Shown: piece by piece, positions 7,183-15,867 of the stretch | Position numbering within the stretch: position 1 is the first letter of the stretch | Layout: every line of letters starts with the position of its first letter | Assembly (NCBI GenBank): GCA_034440115.1 | Contig: JAWXBM010000001.1 | Location: 29,452-93,451, forward strand | Length of the DNA: 64,000 bases | Direction: 5' to 3' | Source of the DNA: JAWXBM01 sp034440115 | Lineage (GTDB): Bacteria > Pseudomonadota > Gammaproteobacteria > Xanthomonadales > SZUA-36 | Translations under genes and position numbers: made by a program | The notes under the pieces: model-generated | What the model was told of the DNA's origin: nothing | The model's input: the letters and a program-made list of their open reading frames with translations, nothing else | Database searches by the model: none

Positions 7183-9162
7183 CTAGCGCAGCAACAGCAG
7201 CATATCCTCTGAAACCTGGCGTTGCTCAAACTGACCCAGCTCCGCGCGTAAGTCGCCCATCTGCTCGGCCACTAAAGGCTGCGCGCGCCAATAGCTGAAC
7301 AAACCAAAACGTTGCACCAGTTGTTCCTCGGAAACCTGCGCCAGGTAAAGGGTGCGTGCTTCGGGCTGCAAGCGTACACCCGAGTCCCACAAGCGCAAGG
7401 TCAGCAAGGGTCCGCCGTGCGGCATTTGCTTGCGCAACAGCAAAGACTCCGTGCGGCCCTGGTAGGCGCGACCCAACAAGGGCAGCGTGGCCTGGTCGGG
7501 ATCTGGATTCAACGCCTGGATCACCCAGAGCCAATCGCTGGGCGACTCGGGTTCCCAGCCGGACTTCTGCAAGGTCTGGGCTATCACTTCCGGCTCGGCC
7601 ACCAGTTGCATATTGAAGCGGCGCGACAGAGCTTGCAGCGAGCGCGTGCGCTCACTGGGCAGCTCACTCCAGGCTTCATCCCACCAGATCTGCTCGCTCA
7701 TCAGTTGGTTGGGCGCTACTGAATGCAATGCCACCAGCTCCTCCGGCGTATGATCATTGACCTGCCACAGGAACAACACGCTGGCCGAACCGTAAAAAAT
7801 CAACCCAGCCAGGGCCCCAGAGAAAGGCAAAATGGCGCGTTGGCGATAAGCCATGCCAACCACCAGCGTCCAGGCCAGCCCCAGCAATACGCCCAGCAAG
7901 CTAATGCTGAGCCATTCCAGACCAAGATAGAGACGCGCCAACAACAACAACGTCAGGATCAGCCCGGCTGCCAGATATGGCCATTGGCGGTGTTTACGGC
8001 GCACTTCGCCGGCAATCATGACGGCAAAAAAGCTGAACACGACGGTGGTCAGGCTCATGACAGAGCTGGGGCTGCGCAACAATTCGCTGGAAACTTCCAT
8101 AACCTGCGGTGTGGCGCGCAAGCCCCAGGCCAGCAACAACTGAATCAGCCAACCGCCGCCAATCGCCACCAGCCAATGCATTGCTGCGGTGCTGCGCCCT
8201 GCGCCGTGCAACCAGAAAAAAACCGCCGCGCTGGACAACAAGGTGACCTGCCAACGCGACAACTGCGACACCGCCACAAAGAAAGGGTCGGCTAATTCGT
8301 TGCGCAATGACAAAGCCAGATCCTGCACCGACTGGTCCAGGGCTTGTGGTTGCGCTGCGAAGGGCGACAGGAATAACAGCATGATCAGGCCCCAGAAAAT
8401 AACTACCAGCAACAATCCGGATGCGGAAATCGACAACACTTCGGGACGCGCGGGATCCAGCAAAGGCGCGGCCAATCTGCCCAGTTTCGGGTGGCGGCGG
8501 GTCCAGCGGATGCCGTGTCGCATCCAGCGTGCCGAGCGACTGGCCAACGGTTCATAGATAGCCCGCATCAGCCACCAGATCAGCCACAGGCTAAACAAGC
8601 CAATCACCAGCACCATGGCCAGGCGACCGGTGTATTCGGAGGCGACTTCCAGGGAAGCGCCGAATAAAAAACCGGGGATCAGGAAAGTTGGGGCCCAGGC
8701 AATGCAGGCTGCCAGGTCGACCGCGATAAAGCTCGATGGCGGCATGCGCATGATGCCGACAACGGCAGGAATCACTGGGCGCAGTGGGCCTATGAAACGC
8801 CCGGCAACAACGCTCTTGGCACCATGGCTATTAAAGAATTGGATCCCCCGATCCATCATTCCCGGGTAACGGGAGAAAGGCCAGATATCCAGCAGATGCT
8901 GACGATAACGGTAACCCAGGGCAAAGCTCAGCGTATCGCCCAGCAACGCACCGCTGGAAGCGGCCAACCAAACCGGCACTATGTCGATCACACCCAGACC
9001 AATCAAAGTGCCAACGCCAAACAGAATCATAATGCCGGGCAACAGGATACCGATCAGCACCAGTGATTCAAAGAAGGCCACCAGGAATACGATTAACACG
9101 CCCCAGCCAGGGTTAGCGTTGACCCAATTCAGTAATTCCTGTGACCAACCGGCAGATTCCAT
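7183..9162 (-). CDS. DedA-PAP2-LssY fusion membrane protein with an inactive-looking PAP2 domain
   Basis: This 659-residue inner-membrane protein fuses three parts. Residues ~1-200 are a DedA/VTT domain with the typical GILLPG, GDTLSFALGYRYR and GRFIGPLRPVIPAVVG motifs; this superfamily is linked to lipid scramblase or flippase activity. Residues ~240-460 have the six-helix pattern of a PAP2 phosphatase. Residues ~480-645 resemble the LssY C-terminal domain (WWDEAW, LGRAYQGRTESLLLRK, LRLWDSG). The PAP2 part has lost its catalytic set: PSGH is PSSV, the SRxYLGxHWxxD motif reads ARLYLGLEWLSI, so both histidines and the aspartate are gone and RP is RA. It is convergent with the LON-like gene. 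A lipid-transport role without phosphatase activity is my inference. Confidence 0.85.
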   Translation of the reverse strand: MESAGWSQELLNWVNANPGWGVLIVFLVAFFESLVLIGILLPGIMILFGVGTLIGLGVIDIVPVWLAASSGALLGDTLSFALGYRYRQHLLDIWPFSRYPGMMDRGIQFFNSHGAKSVVAGRFIGPLRPVIPAVVGIMRMPPSSFIAVDLAACIAWAPTFLIPGFLFGASLEVASEYTGRLAMVLVIGLFSLWLIWWLMRAIYEPLASRSARWMRHGIRWTRRHPKLGRLAAPLLDPARPEVLSISASGLLLVVIFWGLIMLLFLSPFAAQPQALDQSVQDLALSLRNELADPFFVAVSQLSRWQVTLLSSAAVFFWLHGAGRSTAAMHWLVAIGGGWLIQLLLAWGLRATPQVMEVSSELLRSPSSVMSLTTVVFSFFAVMIAGEVRRKHRQWPYLAAGLILTLLLLARLYLGLEWLSISLLGVLLGLAWTLVVGMAYRQRAILPFSGALAGLIFYGSASVLFLWQVNDHTPEELVALHSVAPNQLMSEQIWWDEAWSELPSERTRSLQALSRRFNMQLVAEPEVIAQTLQKSGWEPESPSDWLWVIQALNPDPDQATLPLLGRAYQGRTESLLLRKQMPHGGPLLTLRLWDSGVRLQPEARTLYLAQVSEEQLVQRFGLFSYWRAQPLVAEQMGDLRAELGQFEQRQVSEDMLLLLR

Positions 9163-9285
9163 GAAGGTATTGGGGCCTGTTCATTTTCCATGCCCGGAAA
9201 AAGCCCGGGGCGGTTATGATAAAGGATAGAAGCAACAGGCTGGCGCCAAGATGATTCCGGTCTATACCCATTGGGGACTATAAGA

Positions 9286-10119
9286 ATGTCTACAGGTTCA
9301 AATAATCTCAGCGGCAAAACCCTGTTCATCACCGGCGCATCGCGCGGCATAGGCAAGGCCATTGCCCTGCGCGCCGCCCGTGATGGAGCCAATATTGTCG
9401 TGGCTTCCAAAACCGATCAGCCGCACCCCAGGCTGGAAGGTACCATTCACACTGCCGTTGCAGAGATCAATGCTGCCGGTGGCCATGGTTTGGCCATAGG
9501 CATGGATGTCCGCGAGGATGACCAGGTAGATGCGGCCATCGACAAAGCCGTGACACATTTCGGTGGCATCGACATCCTGGTGAACAACGCCAGCGCCATC
9601 ATGCTCAAGGGCACGCAGGAATTACCCATGCGCCGCTTCGACCTGATGTTCGAAGCCAATGTTCGTGGCAGCTATACCGCCATACGCGCCGCCATTCCGC
9701 ATTTGCTCAAAGCAGCCAACCCGCATGTGTTGAATCTCTCCCCACCGTTGAATCTCAACCCGGACTGGTTTGCGCCGCACGTGGCCTACACCATGTCCAA
9801 GTACGGCATGAGTATGTGTGTGCTGGGCATGGCCGAAGAGTTTCGCAAGCAGGGCGTAGCCTTCAACACCCTCTGGCCACGAACCGTGATTGCCACCGCT
9901 GCCCTGAGTCAGCTCGGCGATATGGTTTCACCGGATAATTGCCGCACCCCGGAAATCATGGCGGATTCAGCGCATGAAATCCTTTGTCGCGACAGCCGCT
10001 CATGTACCGGTAATTTCTTCCTCGATGAAAACGTTTTGCGTTCTGCCGGCATGAAGAGCTTCGATCAATACAGCGTAAAGGCGGGTATGCCGCTGATGAA
10101 GGATCTGTTCCTGGATTGA
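9286..10119 (+). CDS. Short-chain dehydrogenase/reductase (HSDL2-like)
   Basis: The 277-residue protein is a classical SDR with the cofactor loop TGASRGIGKA near residue 15, NNAS near residue 98, and the active-site Tyr-x3-Lys as YTMSK. The extended insertion after the second strand (SKTDQPHPRLEGTIH) and the NLSPPLNLNP segment before the active-site Tyr resemble the hydroxysteroid dehydrogenase-like 2 group, often linked to fatty-acid or steroid oxidation. The usual catalytic Ser is in the LNLSPP segment. ATG 9286 is preferred to an in-frame TTG at 9271. It is convergent with hemL, 22 bp apart; a hairpin built from GAGCC/GGCTC and AGGCT/AGCCT lies over that junction (10126-10155). Substrate unknown. 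Confidence 0.85.
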   Translation: MSTGSNNLSGKTLFITGASRGIGKAIALRAARDGANIVVASKTDQPHPRLEGTIHTAVAEINAAGGHGLAIGMDVREDDQVDAAIDKAVTHFGGIDILVNNASAIMLKGTQELPMRRFDLMFEANVRGSYTAIRAAIPHLLKAANPHVLNLSPPLNLNPDWFAPHVAYTMSKYGMSMCVLGMAEEFRKQGVAFNTLWPRTVIATAALSQLGDMVSPDNCRTPEIMADSAHEILCRDSRSCTGNFFLDENVLRSAGMKSFDQYSVKAGMPLMKDLFLD

Positions 10120-10141
10120 AGGTCTGAGCCAGAGGCTTTAA

Positions 10142-11440
10142 TCAGCCTTTGGGCTCACGACTCATTTGACGAAAGGCCTCACGCGCCGCACCTATGGTGG
10201 CCTCGATATGTTCTTCACTGTGCGCGCTTGAAACAAAACCGGCTTCGTAGGCGGAAGGCGCGAGATAGACCCCTCCATCCAACATCAGATGGAAGAACCG
10301 CTTGAAGGCCGCGGTATCACAGGCGCCTGATTGTTCGAAATTCACTACTTTTTCGGCCGCGGTAAAATACAGACCAAACATCGCGCCAACCTGGGTGGTG
10401 CGGAAGGGAATACCGAAGTAACCCGCTTCGCGCTGCAAGCCCAGGAGCAGTGCTGCGGTAGTTTTTTCCAACTGTTCATAAAAACCATCGGCCACGATCA
10501 GGTCCAGCGTGGCCAGCCCAGCCGCCATGGCCACCGGATTACCGGACAGCGTTCCGGCCTGGTAAACCGGCCCACTGGGCGCGATCTGTTCCATGAATTG
10601 CCGCTTGCCACCAAAAGCTCCCACCGGCATGCCGCCACCGATGATCTTGCCGAAAGTCGAAAGATCGGGGGTGATGCCATACAAACCCTGCGCCCCTCCC
10701 AGTGCCACGCGGAAACCGGTCATAACCTCATCAAAAATCAGCAAACAGCCATGCTCATCGCTGGCTGCACGCAGCCCTTCGAGGTAACCGGGTAAGGGTG
10801 GAATGCAGTTCATATTGCCGGCCACTGGCTCAACGATAATGGCCGCTATGCGTTGGCCTTCGCTGGCCAAAAGCTTCTGCACGGCAAGCAAATCGTTAAA
10901 AGGCAAAGTCAGTGTCAGATCAGCCAAGGCCGCAGGCACACCCGGCGAATTGGGCACACCCAGGGTCAGAGCACCGCTGCCGGCCTTGACCAGAAAACTG
11001 TCGGCATGCCCGTGATAGCAACCTTCAAATTTGACTATGGCATCGCGACCGGTCGCCGCCCGCGCCAGGCGAATCGCGCTCATGGTGGCCTCGGTGCCTG
11101 AATTGACCATGCGTACCATATCCATGGCCGGAACCAAGCGACACAGGCGTTCCGCCATGTCCACTTCAGCCGGGCAAGGTGCACCGAAGCTCAGCCCATT
11201 TGCTGCCGCCTTCTGCACCGCTGCAAGCACATGGGGGTGTGCGTGGCCCGCAATCATCGGGCCCCAGGAGCCGATGTAATCAATGTAGCTGCGGCCCGCT
11301 GTGTCGTATAAGCAGGCACCTGCTGCACGCTCGAAAAACAGCGGTTCGCCGCCTACGCCGTTAAAGGCTCTGACGGGTGAATTCACCCCACCTGGAATGT
11401 GTTGGCGGGCACGGTCAAGCAGTTCTTGGTTCTTACTCAT
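10142..11440 (-). CDS. hemL: Glutamate-1-semialdehyde 2,1-aminomutase
   Basis: HemL converts glutamate-1-semialdehyde to 5-aminolevulinate in the C5 route to tetrapyrroles. The 432-residue PLP enzyme is complete: the N-terminal IPGGVNSPVRAF, the NSGTEA phosphate loop, YHGHADS, the cofactor Asp in FDEVMTGFR and the Schiff-base Lys in FGKIIGGGMP. Length and motifs are standard. It is a single gene divergent from the rubredoxin gene. Confidence 0.96.
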   Translation of the reverse strand: MSKNQELLDRARQHIPGGVNSPVRAFNGVGGEPLFFERAAGACLYDTAGRSYIDYIGSWGPMIAGHAHPHVLAAVQKAAANGLSFGAPCPAEVDMAERLCRLVPAMDMVRMVNSGTEATMSAIRLARAATGRDAIVKFEGCYHGHADSFLVKAGSGALTLGVPNSPGVPAALADLTLTLPFNDLLAVQKLLASEGQRIAAIIVEPVAGNMNCIPPLPGYLEGLRAASDEHGCLLIFDEVMTGFRVALGGAQGLYGITPDLSTFGKIIGGGMPVGAFGGKRQFMEQIAPSGPVYQAGTLSGNPVAMAAGLATLDLIVADGFYEQLEKTTAALLLGLQREAGYFGIPFRTTQVGAMFGLYFTAAEKVVNFEQSGACDTAAFKRFFHLMLDGGVYLAPSAYEAGFVSSAHSEEHIEATIGAAREAFRQMSREPKG

Positions 11441-11586
11441 GATTCAGTGTCGATCCTTCTGTTTCGCATGGCGATGATTTTTGTTGCGGGCATTCTACTA
11501 CCGCCTAATATAGGCGCTGAGGTTTCATGCCACCAACAAGCATGGCAAACTACGCCGCTTTCCAACATGACCCACAGGTAAAAAGC

Positions 11587-11766
11587 GTGAACGAGCAAGG
11601 CTACAGAAACTGGATGTGTATCATCTGCGGATGGATGTATGAAGAAGCCTATGGGTCAGCCGAAGACGGTTTGCCCCCCGGAACCCGTTGGAAGGATGTG
11701 CCCGATGACTGGGTCTGCCCGGATTGTGGAGCATCCAAAGACGACTTTGAAATGATTGAGATTTGA
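11587..11766 (+). CDS. Rubredoxin
   Basis: The 59-residue protein carries the two knuckles that bind a single iron, CIICG near residue 11 and CPDCG near residue 44, with the usual WKDVPDDWVCP between them. Rubredoxins are small cytosolic one-electron carriers. I take the GTG at 11587 as start, since AGGT lies just upstream and the N-terminus then has normal rubredoxin length; an upstream ATG at 11527 would add 20 unlike residues. It is divergent from hemL, 146 bp away. Partner unknown. Confidence 0.92.
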   Translation: MNEQGYRNWMCIICGWMYEEAYGSAEDGLPPGTRWKDVPDDWVCPDCGASKDDFEMIEI

Positions 11767-11820
11767 CGGCTTGATAGGTTTATCGTGCACACAAGACTGG
11801 CAAACAAGGCAGGCACACTC

Positions 11821-12018
11821 ATGAGCAACCGTGGCGGTATCAAGCGTTCTCGCAGCAACAAAATAATTGGCGGCGTGTGTGGCGGCATTGCCGAACATTT
11901 TGGTTGGTCCATAACGGCCACCCGCGTGGTTTATGTATTGGCCTCGGTGCTATCGGTGGCCTTTCCGGGCATCATCGTTTACCTGGTGTTGTGGTTGGTG
12001 TTGCCGCGTCAGGCGTAA
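11821..12018 (+). CDS. PspC-domain membrane protein
   Basis: A 65-residue protein made up of a single PspC domain: a basic N-terminus (KRSRSNKIIGGVCGGIAEHFG), then one hydrophobic segment ending YLVLWLVLP. The GGVCGGIAEHFG signature is diagnostic. In larger relatives the domain takes part in the phage-shock response; a stand-alone copy cannot be assigned a precise role. Its last 69 bp overlap the convergent phosphodiesterase gene. Confidence 0.88.
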   Translation: MSNRGGIKRSRSNKIIGGVCGGIAEHFGWSITATRVVYVLASVLSVAFPGIIVYLVLWLVLPRQA

Positions 12019-12786
12019 ACCTTTTGTAGGAGCGTGAAGAATTCCCGAGTTCATACGCCCATCGGCAAATAGCTCCAGCCAACGAAAAGCCGGCCCGGCT
12101 GGGTCCAGAGTGAATTTAGCACTCGCTGGCAGGCTGTTGGCCGCCGTTGAAGGCGCAGACATAAACCGCGCGCTGCCGATCTGTGCTGCAAAGGCCTGGT
12201 GAACATGGCCCCAGACCACGGCCTTGATCTGCGGATGATCAGCCACGCTATTCATTAAACCTTCGGGTTGCTCCAGCCGGTATTTATCTATCCACGGTGA
12301 ACCTATGGCCATGGGTTGATGATGCAGTGCCAATAAAGCCGGGCCGTCTCCTGCCAGGTACTGATTCACCCGCAATAAATCGCCGTTATCAATACAACCA
12401 TCAATGCGCCCGGGCCTGGCCGAGTTCAACAACACCACTTTCCAGTCACCGGCCTGCTGGAAGTAAGGGCTTTCATAAGGGCCCTGGGGAAAATACTGCT
12501 GCATCAACTCGGGCACATCGTGATTGCCGGGTAAGGCACAAACAGGAGCATTCAGCGGCTCAATCAGCTCTGCCAGGCGCTGATACGAGGCCTCGCTACC
12601 GTCTTCGCTCAGATCACCGGTGAGCATCAGTGCATCGGGCTGCCAGGTGGCAACGGCTTTGACTACAGCCGCCAGACCGGCATCCGCACTTAATCCACGA
12701 TAAGGCGTATCCGCTCGGGCGGACAAATGGCAATCACTGATCTGGGCCAGCCGAAAACCGCGACTCTGTTCAATACGAGAATGCAC
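11950..12786 (-). CDS. cpdA: CpdA-like metallophosphoesterase (class III cyclic-nucleotide phosphodiesterase family)
   Basis: The ~278-residue protein carries the full calcineurin-like metal site: DCHL near the N-terminus, GDLSEDG, GNHD, HHQP and GHVHQ. These motifs and the overall length match CpdA, which hydrolyses cAMP in the cytosol; the exact nucleotide is inferred. I start at the GTG 12786 because AGGA lies 6 nt upstream and the preceding 49 residues of the open frame include the REP element and are not family-like. The last ~20 residues run past the usual family end and overlap the convergent PspC gene. Confidence 0.8.
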   Translation of the reverse strand: MHSRIEQSRGFRLAQISDCHLSARADTPYRGLSADAGLAAVVKAVATWQPDALMLTGDLSEDGSEASYQRLAELIEPLNAPVCALPGNHDVPELMQQYFPQGPYESPYFQQAGDWKVVLLNSARPGRIDGCIDNGDLLRVNQYLAGDGPALLALHHQPMAIGSPWIDKYRLEQPEGLMNSVADHPQIKAVVWGHVHQAFAAQIGSARFMSAPSTAANSLPASAKFTLDPAGPAFRWLELFADGRMNSGILHAPTKGLRLTRQHQPQHQVNDDARKGHR

Positions 12787-12842
12787 TTCGCTTCCTGGCG
12801 GTCGGGTCAATGAGACCAACACTCTAGCAAAAACGCGGAGGA

Positions 12843-12944
12843 TTGGGGTCAGAGTAAAGTCAAACAAGCTAAAGTCGGTTAGTAAATTTAATTGCTGCCA
12901 ACCAGCCAGAGTGCAGGTTTTACTCTGGCCCACTCTGACCCCAA
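12843..12944. repeat. REP-type inverted-repeat element 1
   Basis: Perfect 13-bp arms, TTGGGGTCAGAGT at 12843-12855 and its complement at 12932-12944, enclose about 76 bp. Just inside the right arm is a second partial copy (TTTACTCTGG, 12918-12927). The core GGGGTCAGAGTAAA is typical of the REP-like palindromes associated with Y1-type (RAYT) transposases. The same core and a shared GCCAACCA interior occur at 21109-21230. No transposase is present. The rest of the 258-bp gap before the next gene shows nothing else I can name. Confidence 0.75.
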
Positions 12945-13044
12945 AGTTAGAATGTCAGAAGATTGCCTGAATTGAAGCCTTACTGGGTGCTCTGCTTTCT
13001 GCATACTCTGCTGCATGTGCGCAAAACACGAAATCTGAATTGAT

Positions 13045-13239
13045 ATGAAAATCTTTATTCCACTCAGTGATGAGCAACTGGAAACGCTGTTGGACCATGA
13101 GCAGCCAGTGCCCTACCAGCTCGGCTGTGTCACCTTGTCGCAGATGTCAGGGCCAGATTCTGGCAAAAAACTCAGTCCAGATCGAGCGCCAGTGAATCGC
13201 CCGGCGCTACGCCCAGTTGCTCTGCCTTCCCCGCGTTGA
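13045..13239 (+). CDS. Small hypothetical protein
   Basis: A 64-residue frame starts with MKIFIPLSDEQLETL, which reads like a genuine N-terminus and includes a VPYQLG segment. Its second half overlaps the 3' end of the convergent DUF192 gene by 68 bp and is proline-rich and low in structure, so the gene may be truncated. There is no strong ribosome site. Function unknown; it may also be a chance frame. Confidence 0.45.
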   Translation: MKIFIPLSDEQLETLLDHEQPVPYQLGCVTLSQMSGPDSGKKLSPDRAPVNRPALRPVALPSPR

Positions 13240-13600
13240 GCTCCAGCACGTAGCGAGCCGGCCCTGCGCTGGGATAACTGGGACAACGCTCGATACGACA
13301 GGGTGGGGTGTTTTCCGACACGCTGACCAACCTGAGCTCAGCATCGAAATAGAAGATATCCAACGGAATGCGCGTGTTCTTCATCCAGAAGCTGCGGCTC
13401 GTTTCGGTGGGAAAAATGAACAGCATGCCGTGATCCTCGTCCATCTGGTCACGGAACATCAGGCCCATGCTCTGATCTTTCGGCGTAGTCGCCAACTCCA
13501 CACTGAACCATTCGCCACCGAGGCGCACCCGCGACTCATTCGACATGCACGATGTGGTAATCAGCAGCAACAAAAGCGGGGGCAGCAGGCGTTTGATCAT
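13172..13600 (-). CDS. DUF192 family lipoprotein or exported protein
   Basis: The 142-residue protein begins with a hydrophobic leader (MIKRLLPPLLLLL) ending TTSC, a plausible but imperfect lipobox. The DUF192 domain follows, recognisable from TPKDQSMGLMFRD, the HGMLFIFP strand, FWMKNTRIPLDIFYFD and the C-terminal YVLELNAGKAEQLGV. The domain is a small beta fold of unknown biochemical role found widely in bacteria. The ATG at 13600 starts directly at the leader; longer frames add a basic segment without support. Confidence 0.88.
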   Translation of the reverse strand: MIKRLLPPLLLLLITTSCMSNESRVRLGGEWFSVELATTPKDQSMGLMFRDQMDEDHGMLFIFPTETSRSFWMKNTRIPLDIFYFDAELRLVSVSENTPPCRIERCPSYPSAGPARYVLELNAGKAEQLGVAPGDSLALDLD

Positions 13601-13780
13601 AGGGTGTTTGACTGGTGGCTGGACACGATGAATTCGCATCCTAGCCGCTTGCACGGCTTGAGTCGATATTTTGCCCCATGACAGCAATCACTCGACTGAG
13701 AAAACTCCAGTGAAAAAGCATGATGCAAAAACCCCGGCGCTCTTCTATGCTGAGCCCATCAGCCAAAGTGGAGTATCACC

Positions 13781-14062
13781 ATGAAGACTTTTGTAATTAT
13801 GCGCCGCGGTGCCTGGGAAGATGAGCCAGAGCTGGAAGATGCAGCAGCCGAGTCTACCCGTGTGGCTGACGAAGAAATGCCGGATCAGGTTAAATGGATC
13901 CGCTCCTATGTGATCGAAGAAGAAGACGGTACCTTGGGTACGGTGTGCATTTACCAGGCCGAAGATGAAGATGCCATCATTGATCACGCGCAACGCGCTG
14001 ATCTGCCGGCCGATGAGGTGCTGCGCGTACTCAACACGGTAATTGTTCGCGACGATCCTTGA
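13781..14062 (+). CDS. DUF4242 family protein
   Basis: A 93-residue soluble protein with the DUF4242 pattern: an N-terminal strand MKTFVIMRR, a WIRSYV strand followed by DGTLGTVCIYQAEDEDAI, and a HAQRADLPADEVLRV helix. It is very acidic. Some relatives are described as nickel-binding, but nothing here proves metal binding. It stands alone, convergent with the DUF4252 operon. Confidence 0.8.
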   Translation: MKTFVIMRRGAWEDEPELEDAAAESTRVADEEMPDQVKWIRSYVIEEEDGTLGTVCIYQAEDEDAIIDHAQRADLPADEVLRVLNTVIVRDDP

Positions 14063-14127
14063 TTTGAGATAACCACAGTCGGACTACCTCGGGTTTGCCG
14101 CAGCGCCAGTATCACTTCGATACTGGC

Positions 14128-14720
14128 TCAATTAATGCTGGCTACATGTACATTACGAGCGCTTTCGTTTTCTGCGTCCAGCGCCACCATGACATTGGAA
14201 AAGCTGTCTGGACGGATCTCGCCCATCAGGTTGATCACCACCACCTCGGAATCTTCTTCCATGGCCAGCAGCGTCAAGCCGAGTATGCGATCTCCCTGAT
14301 CTTGACCAGCAAATGCGTTTCCTCACCTTCCTCCCGCACCAGCATCACCGGCTCCCAACCAGACTGCAGCAGCTTATTCTGCATGCCAGCAATGCGGCTG
14401 GCCAACTTGTCGGAGTTGCGTTCGATTTCGTAAATGCGAATACGTACGCCATTCAGGTCACGCAACAAGGCCTGGGTCTCCGGATCATCATCGATATGTG
14501 CGGCCGCAAAGCTCAGCAGCGTTGGACCAATTGAAAGCGTCACGCTGTTATCCGTATCAAAGATGCCGGCGGAGTCCAGCTCAGCAAAGCCCGCATTGCC
14601 GTGCGACGCAGTAATTCCGCAGGCCGTGAGCGAAAGCACAGCGACGCAAGCCACCGCGCAAAACGCCAGCCAGCCAAATGCTCTACCGGGAGGGTTATCG
14701 CGAACAACAGCCCTGCTCAT
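14128..14720 (-). pseudogene. DUF4252 lipoprotein, second copy, interrupted by a one-base frameshift
   Basis: The first frame runs from 14720 and stops at 14274 after VKIREIAYSA. From about 14300 the next frame continues with family-like sequence (DQGDRILGLTLLAMEEDSE, then VVVINLMGEI) to a TGA at 14128. Aligning with the intact paralogue upstream shows that one base is missing at 14299-14303. The N-terminus has a hydrophobic leader ending LTAC, a good lipobox. The corrected protein would be about 197 residues. It is the last gene of the sigma/anti-sigma operon and overlaps its paralogue by 4 bp. The shift may be a real mutation or a sequencing error. Confidence 0.8.
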
Positions 14721-15271
14721 GGCATTTCCAGGTGGCTGTCGATATCGATATCAAAATTCTCCATTACCTGGCTCAGTTGTGCCGGATCCAGTTGACCGAT
14801 GATGTTGATGAACACCGCTTCTTCTTCATCCACCGCCATCACCGTCAGGCCCTCCATGACATCGCCGCTGAACTTGATGAAAATCTGCGCCTGCTCACCT
14901 TCTTCGTTAACCTGCACGATGGGCTCCCAGCTACCGGACTGCAGCAGGCTTTTAACCTGGCTGACTTTCTGCAAGGCCGCATCGGGCTTGCCGTCTATCG
15001 AGTAGACATTGATCCGCACCCCTTTGAGCTTGTCCAGCAAGGCGGTAGTCTCCGGGTCATCCTTACTCATGCCGCCAACAAACTTCAGGATCGAACCGCC
15101 CAGGTTGATCATCACCTTGGGCTCACCGTATACACCCTGCAATTCGCCAAAGTCCACATAGCCTGGCAAGCCTTTGAGGGCATCTTCCTGCGCCATGGCG
15201 GGCAGGGCCACGATAATGCTCAGGGCCAGGCCCAATACGGCAGCGATGCCGGTTTTAGTCCAATGTTTCAT
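14717..15271 (-). CDS. DUF4252 domain exported protein
   Basis: A 184-residue protein with a signal peptide cut after PAMA and a DUF4252 domain: GYVDFGELQ, VMINLGGSILKFV, the DDPETTALLDKLKGVRINVY core and the IKFSGDVMEGLTVMAVDEE segment. DUF4252 proteins are typically exported and travel with ECF sigma and anti-sigma genes in proteobacteria. It starts 4 bp inside the end of the anti-sigma gene, so it is translationally coupled. It is probably a target or sensor of the stress answered by the sigma factor; this is inference from position. Confidence 0.85.
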   Translation of the reverse strand: MKHWTKTGIAAVLGLALSIIVALPAMAQEDALKGLPGYVDFGELQGVYGEPKVMINLGGSILKFVGGMSKDDPETTALLDKLKGVRINVYSIDGKPDAALQKVSQVKSLLQSGSWEPIVQVNEEGEQAQIFIKFSGDVMEGLTVMAVDEEEAVFINIIGQLDPAQLSQVMENFDIDIDSHLEMP

Positions 15272-15867
15272 GCGTTTCGCTCCTTGTTGAATTCCATCTG
15301 TTCCTGAATAGTCCGGATCATGTTCTCGTTAATGGTTTGCTGCATTTCACGGTTGACCGTGTTGCCTATCTCCAGACCAGTTTTGCGACCCACCCTGCCC
15401 AAATAGCCGAAGGCTACAGCCAACTCCCGCCGAGCCTCTCTTAGCTCGGCTGTGGTGGGTTCGGTCAGTTCAGTTACGGTATGCTCGATTATTCCGAGTT
15501 CTGCCGGCTGCCATAAGCTCAAGGCAATAATGACCAGTGGGATGGCAGCCAATGCACTGATCCAGGCGGATTGAAACCAGCCTGAACGACATGTCGGGCG
15601 TGCTTTTCTGCCCACTTTTCTGCCCTGTTCATCCGGTATGTTGGTCAACTTGTGGCGCAAACTGGCGGGTGCCCGTTGCTGCGGTATGGCTTCCAGTGCC
15701 TGTTGCAGTTGGTAGGCTGCGACAATCGCCTGCGCCAAAGCCGGATCATTCCGAGCCGCTGCCTGCAATTGCCCGGCCTGTTCATCATTCAGTTCACCGT
15801 CCAGCAGAGCGTTGATTTGCTCTTCCCAATAAAGGGGATTGGCATGCAATTGAGGTTTTTCGTTCAT
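15268..15867 (-). CDS. Putative membrane anti-sigma factor
   Basis: The 199-residue protein has a soluble N-terminal region with the short motif ALLDGELNDEQAGQLQ, typical of anti-sigma factors, a single membrane segment at about residues 103-120, and a periplasmic tail that looks helical. It overlaps the sigma gene by 4 bp and the DUF4252 gene by 4 bp, which fits tight coupling. It would hold the sigma factor at the inner membrane until a signal is received. No zinc-binding HxxxCxxC motif is visible. The assignment rests on position and the DGEL motif. Confidence 0.78.
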   Translation of the reverse strand: MNEKPQLHANPLYWEEQINALLDGELNDEQAGQLQAAARNDPALAQAIVAAYQLQQALEAIPQQRAPASLRHKLTNIPDEQGRKVGRKARPTCRSGWFQSAWISALAAIPLVIIALSLWQPAELGIIEHTVTELTEPTTAELREARRELAVAFGYLGRVGRKTGLEIGNTVNREMQQTINENMIRTIQEQMEFNKERNA

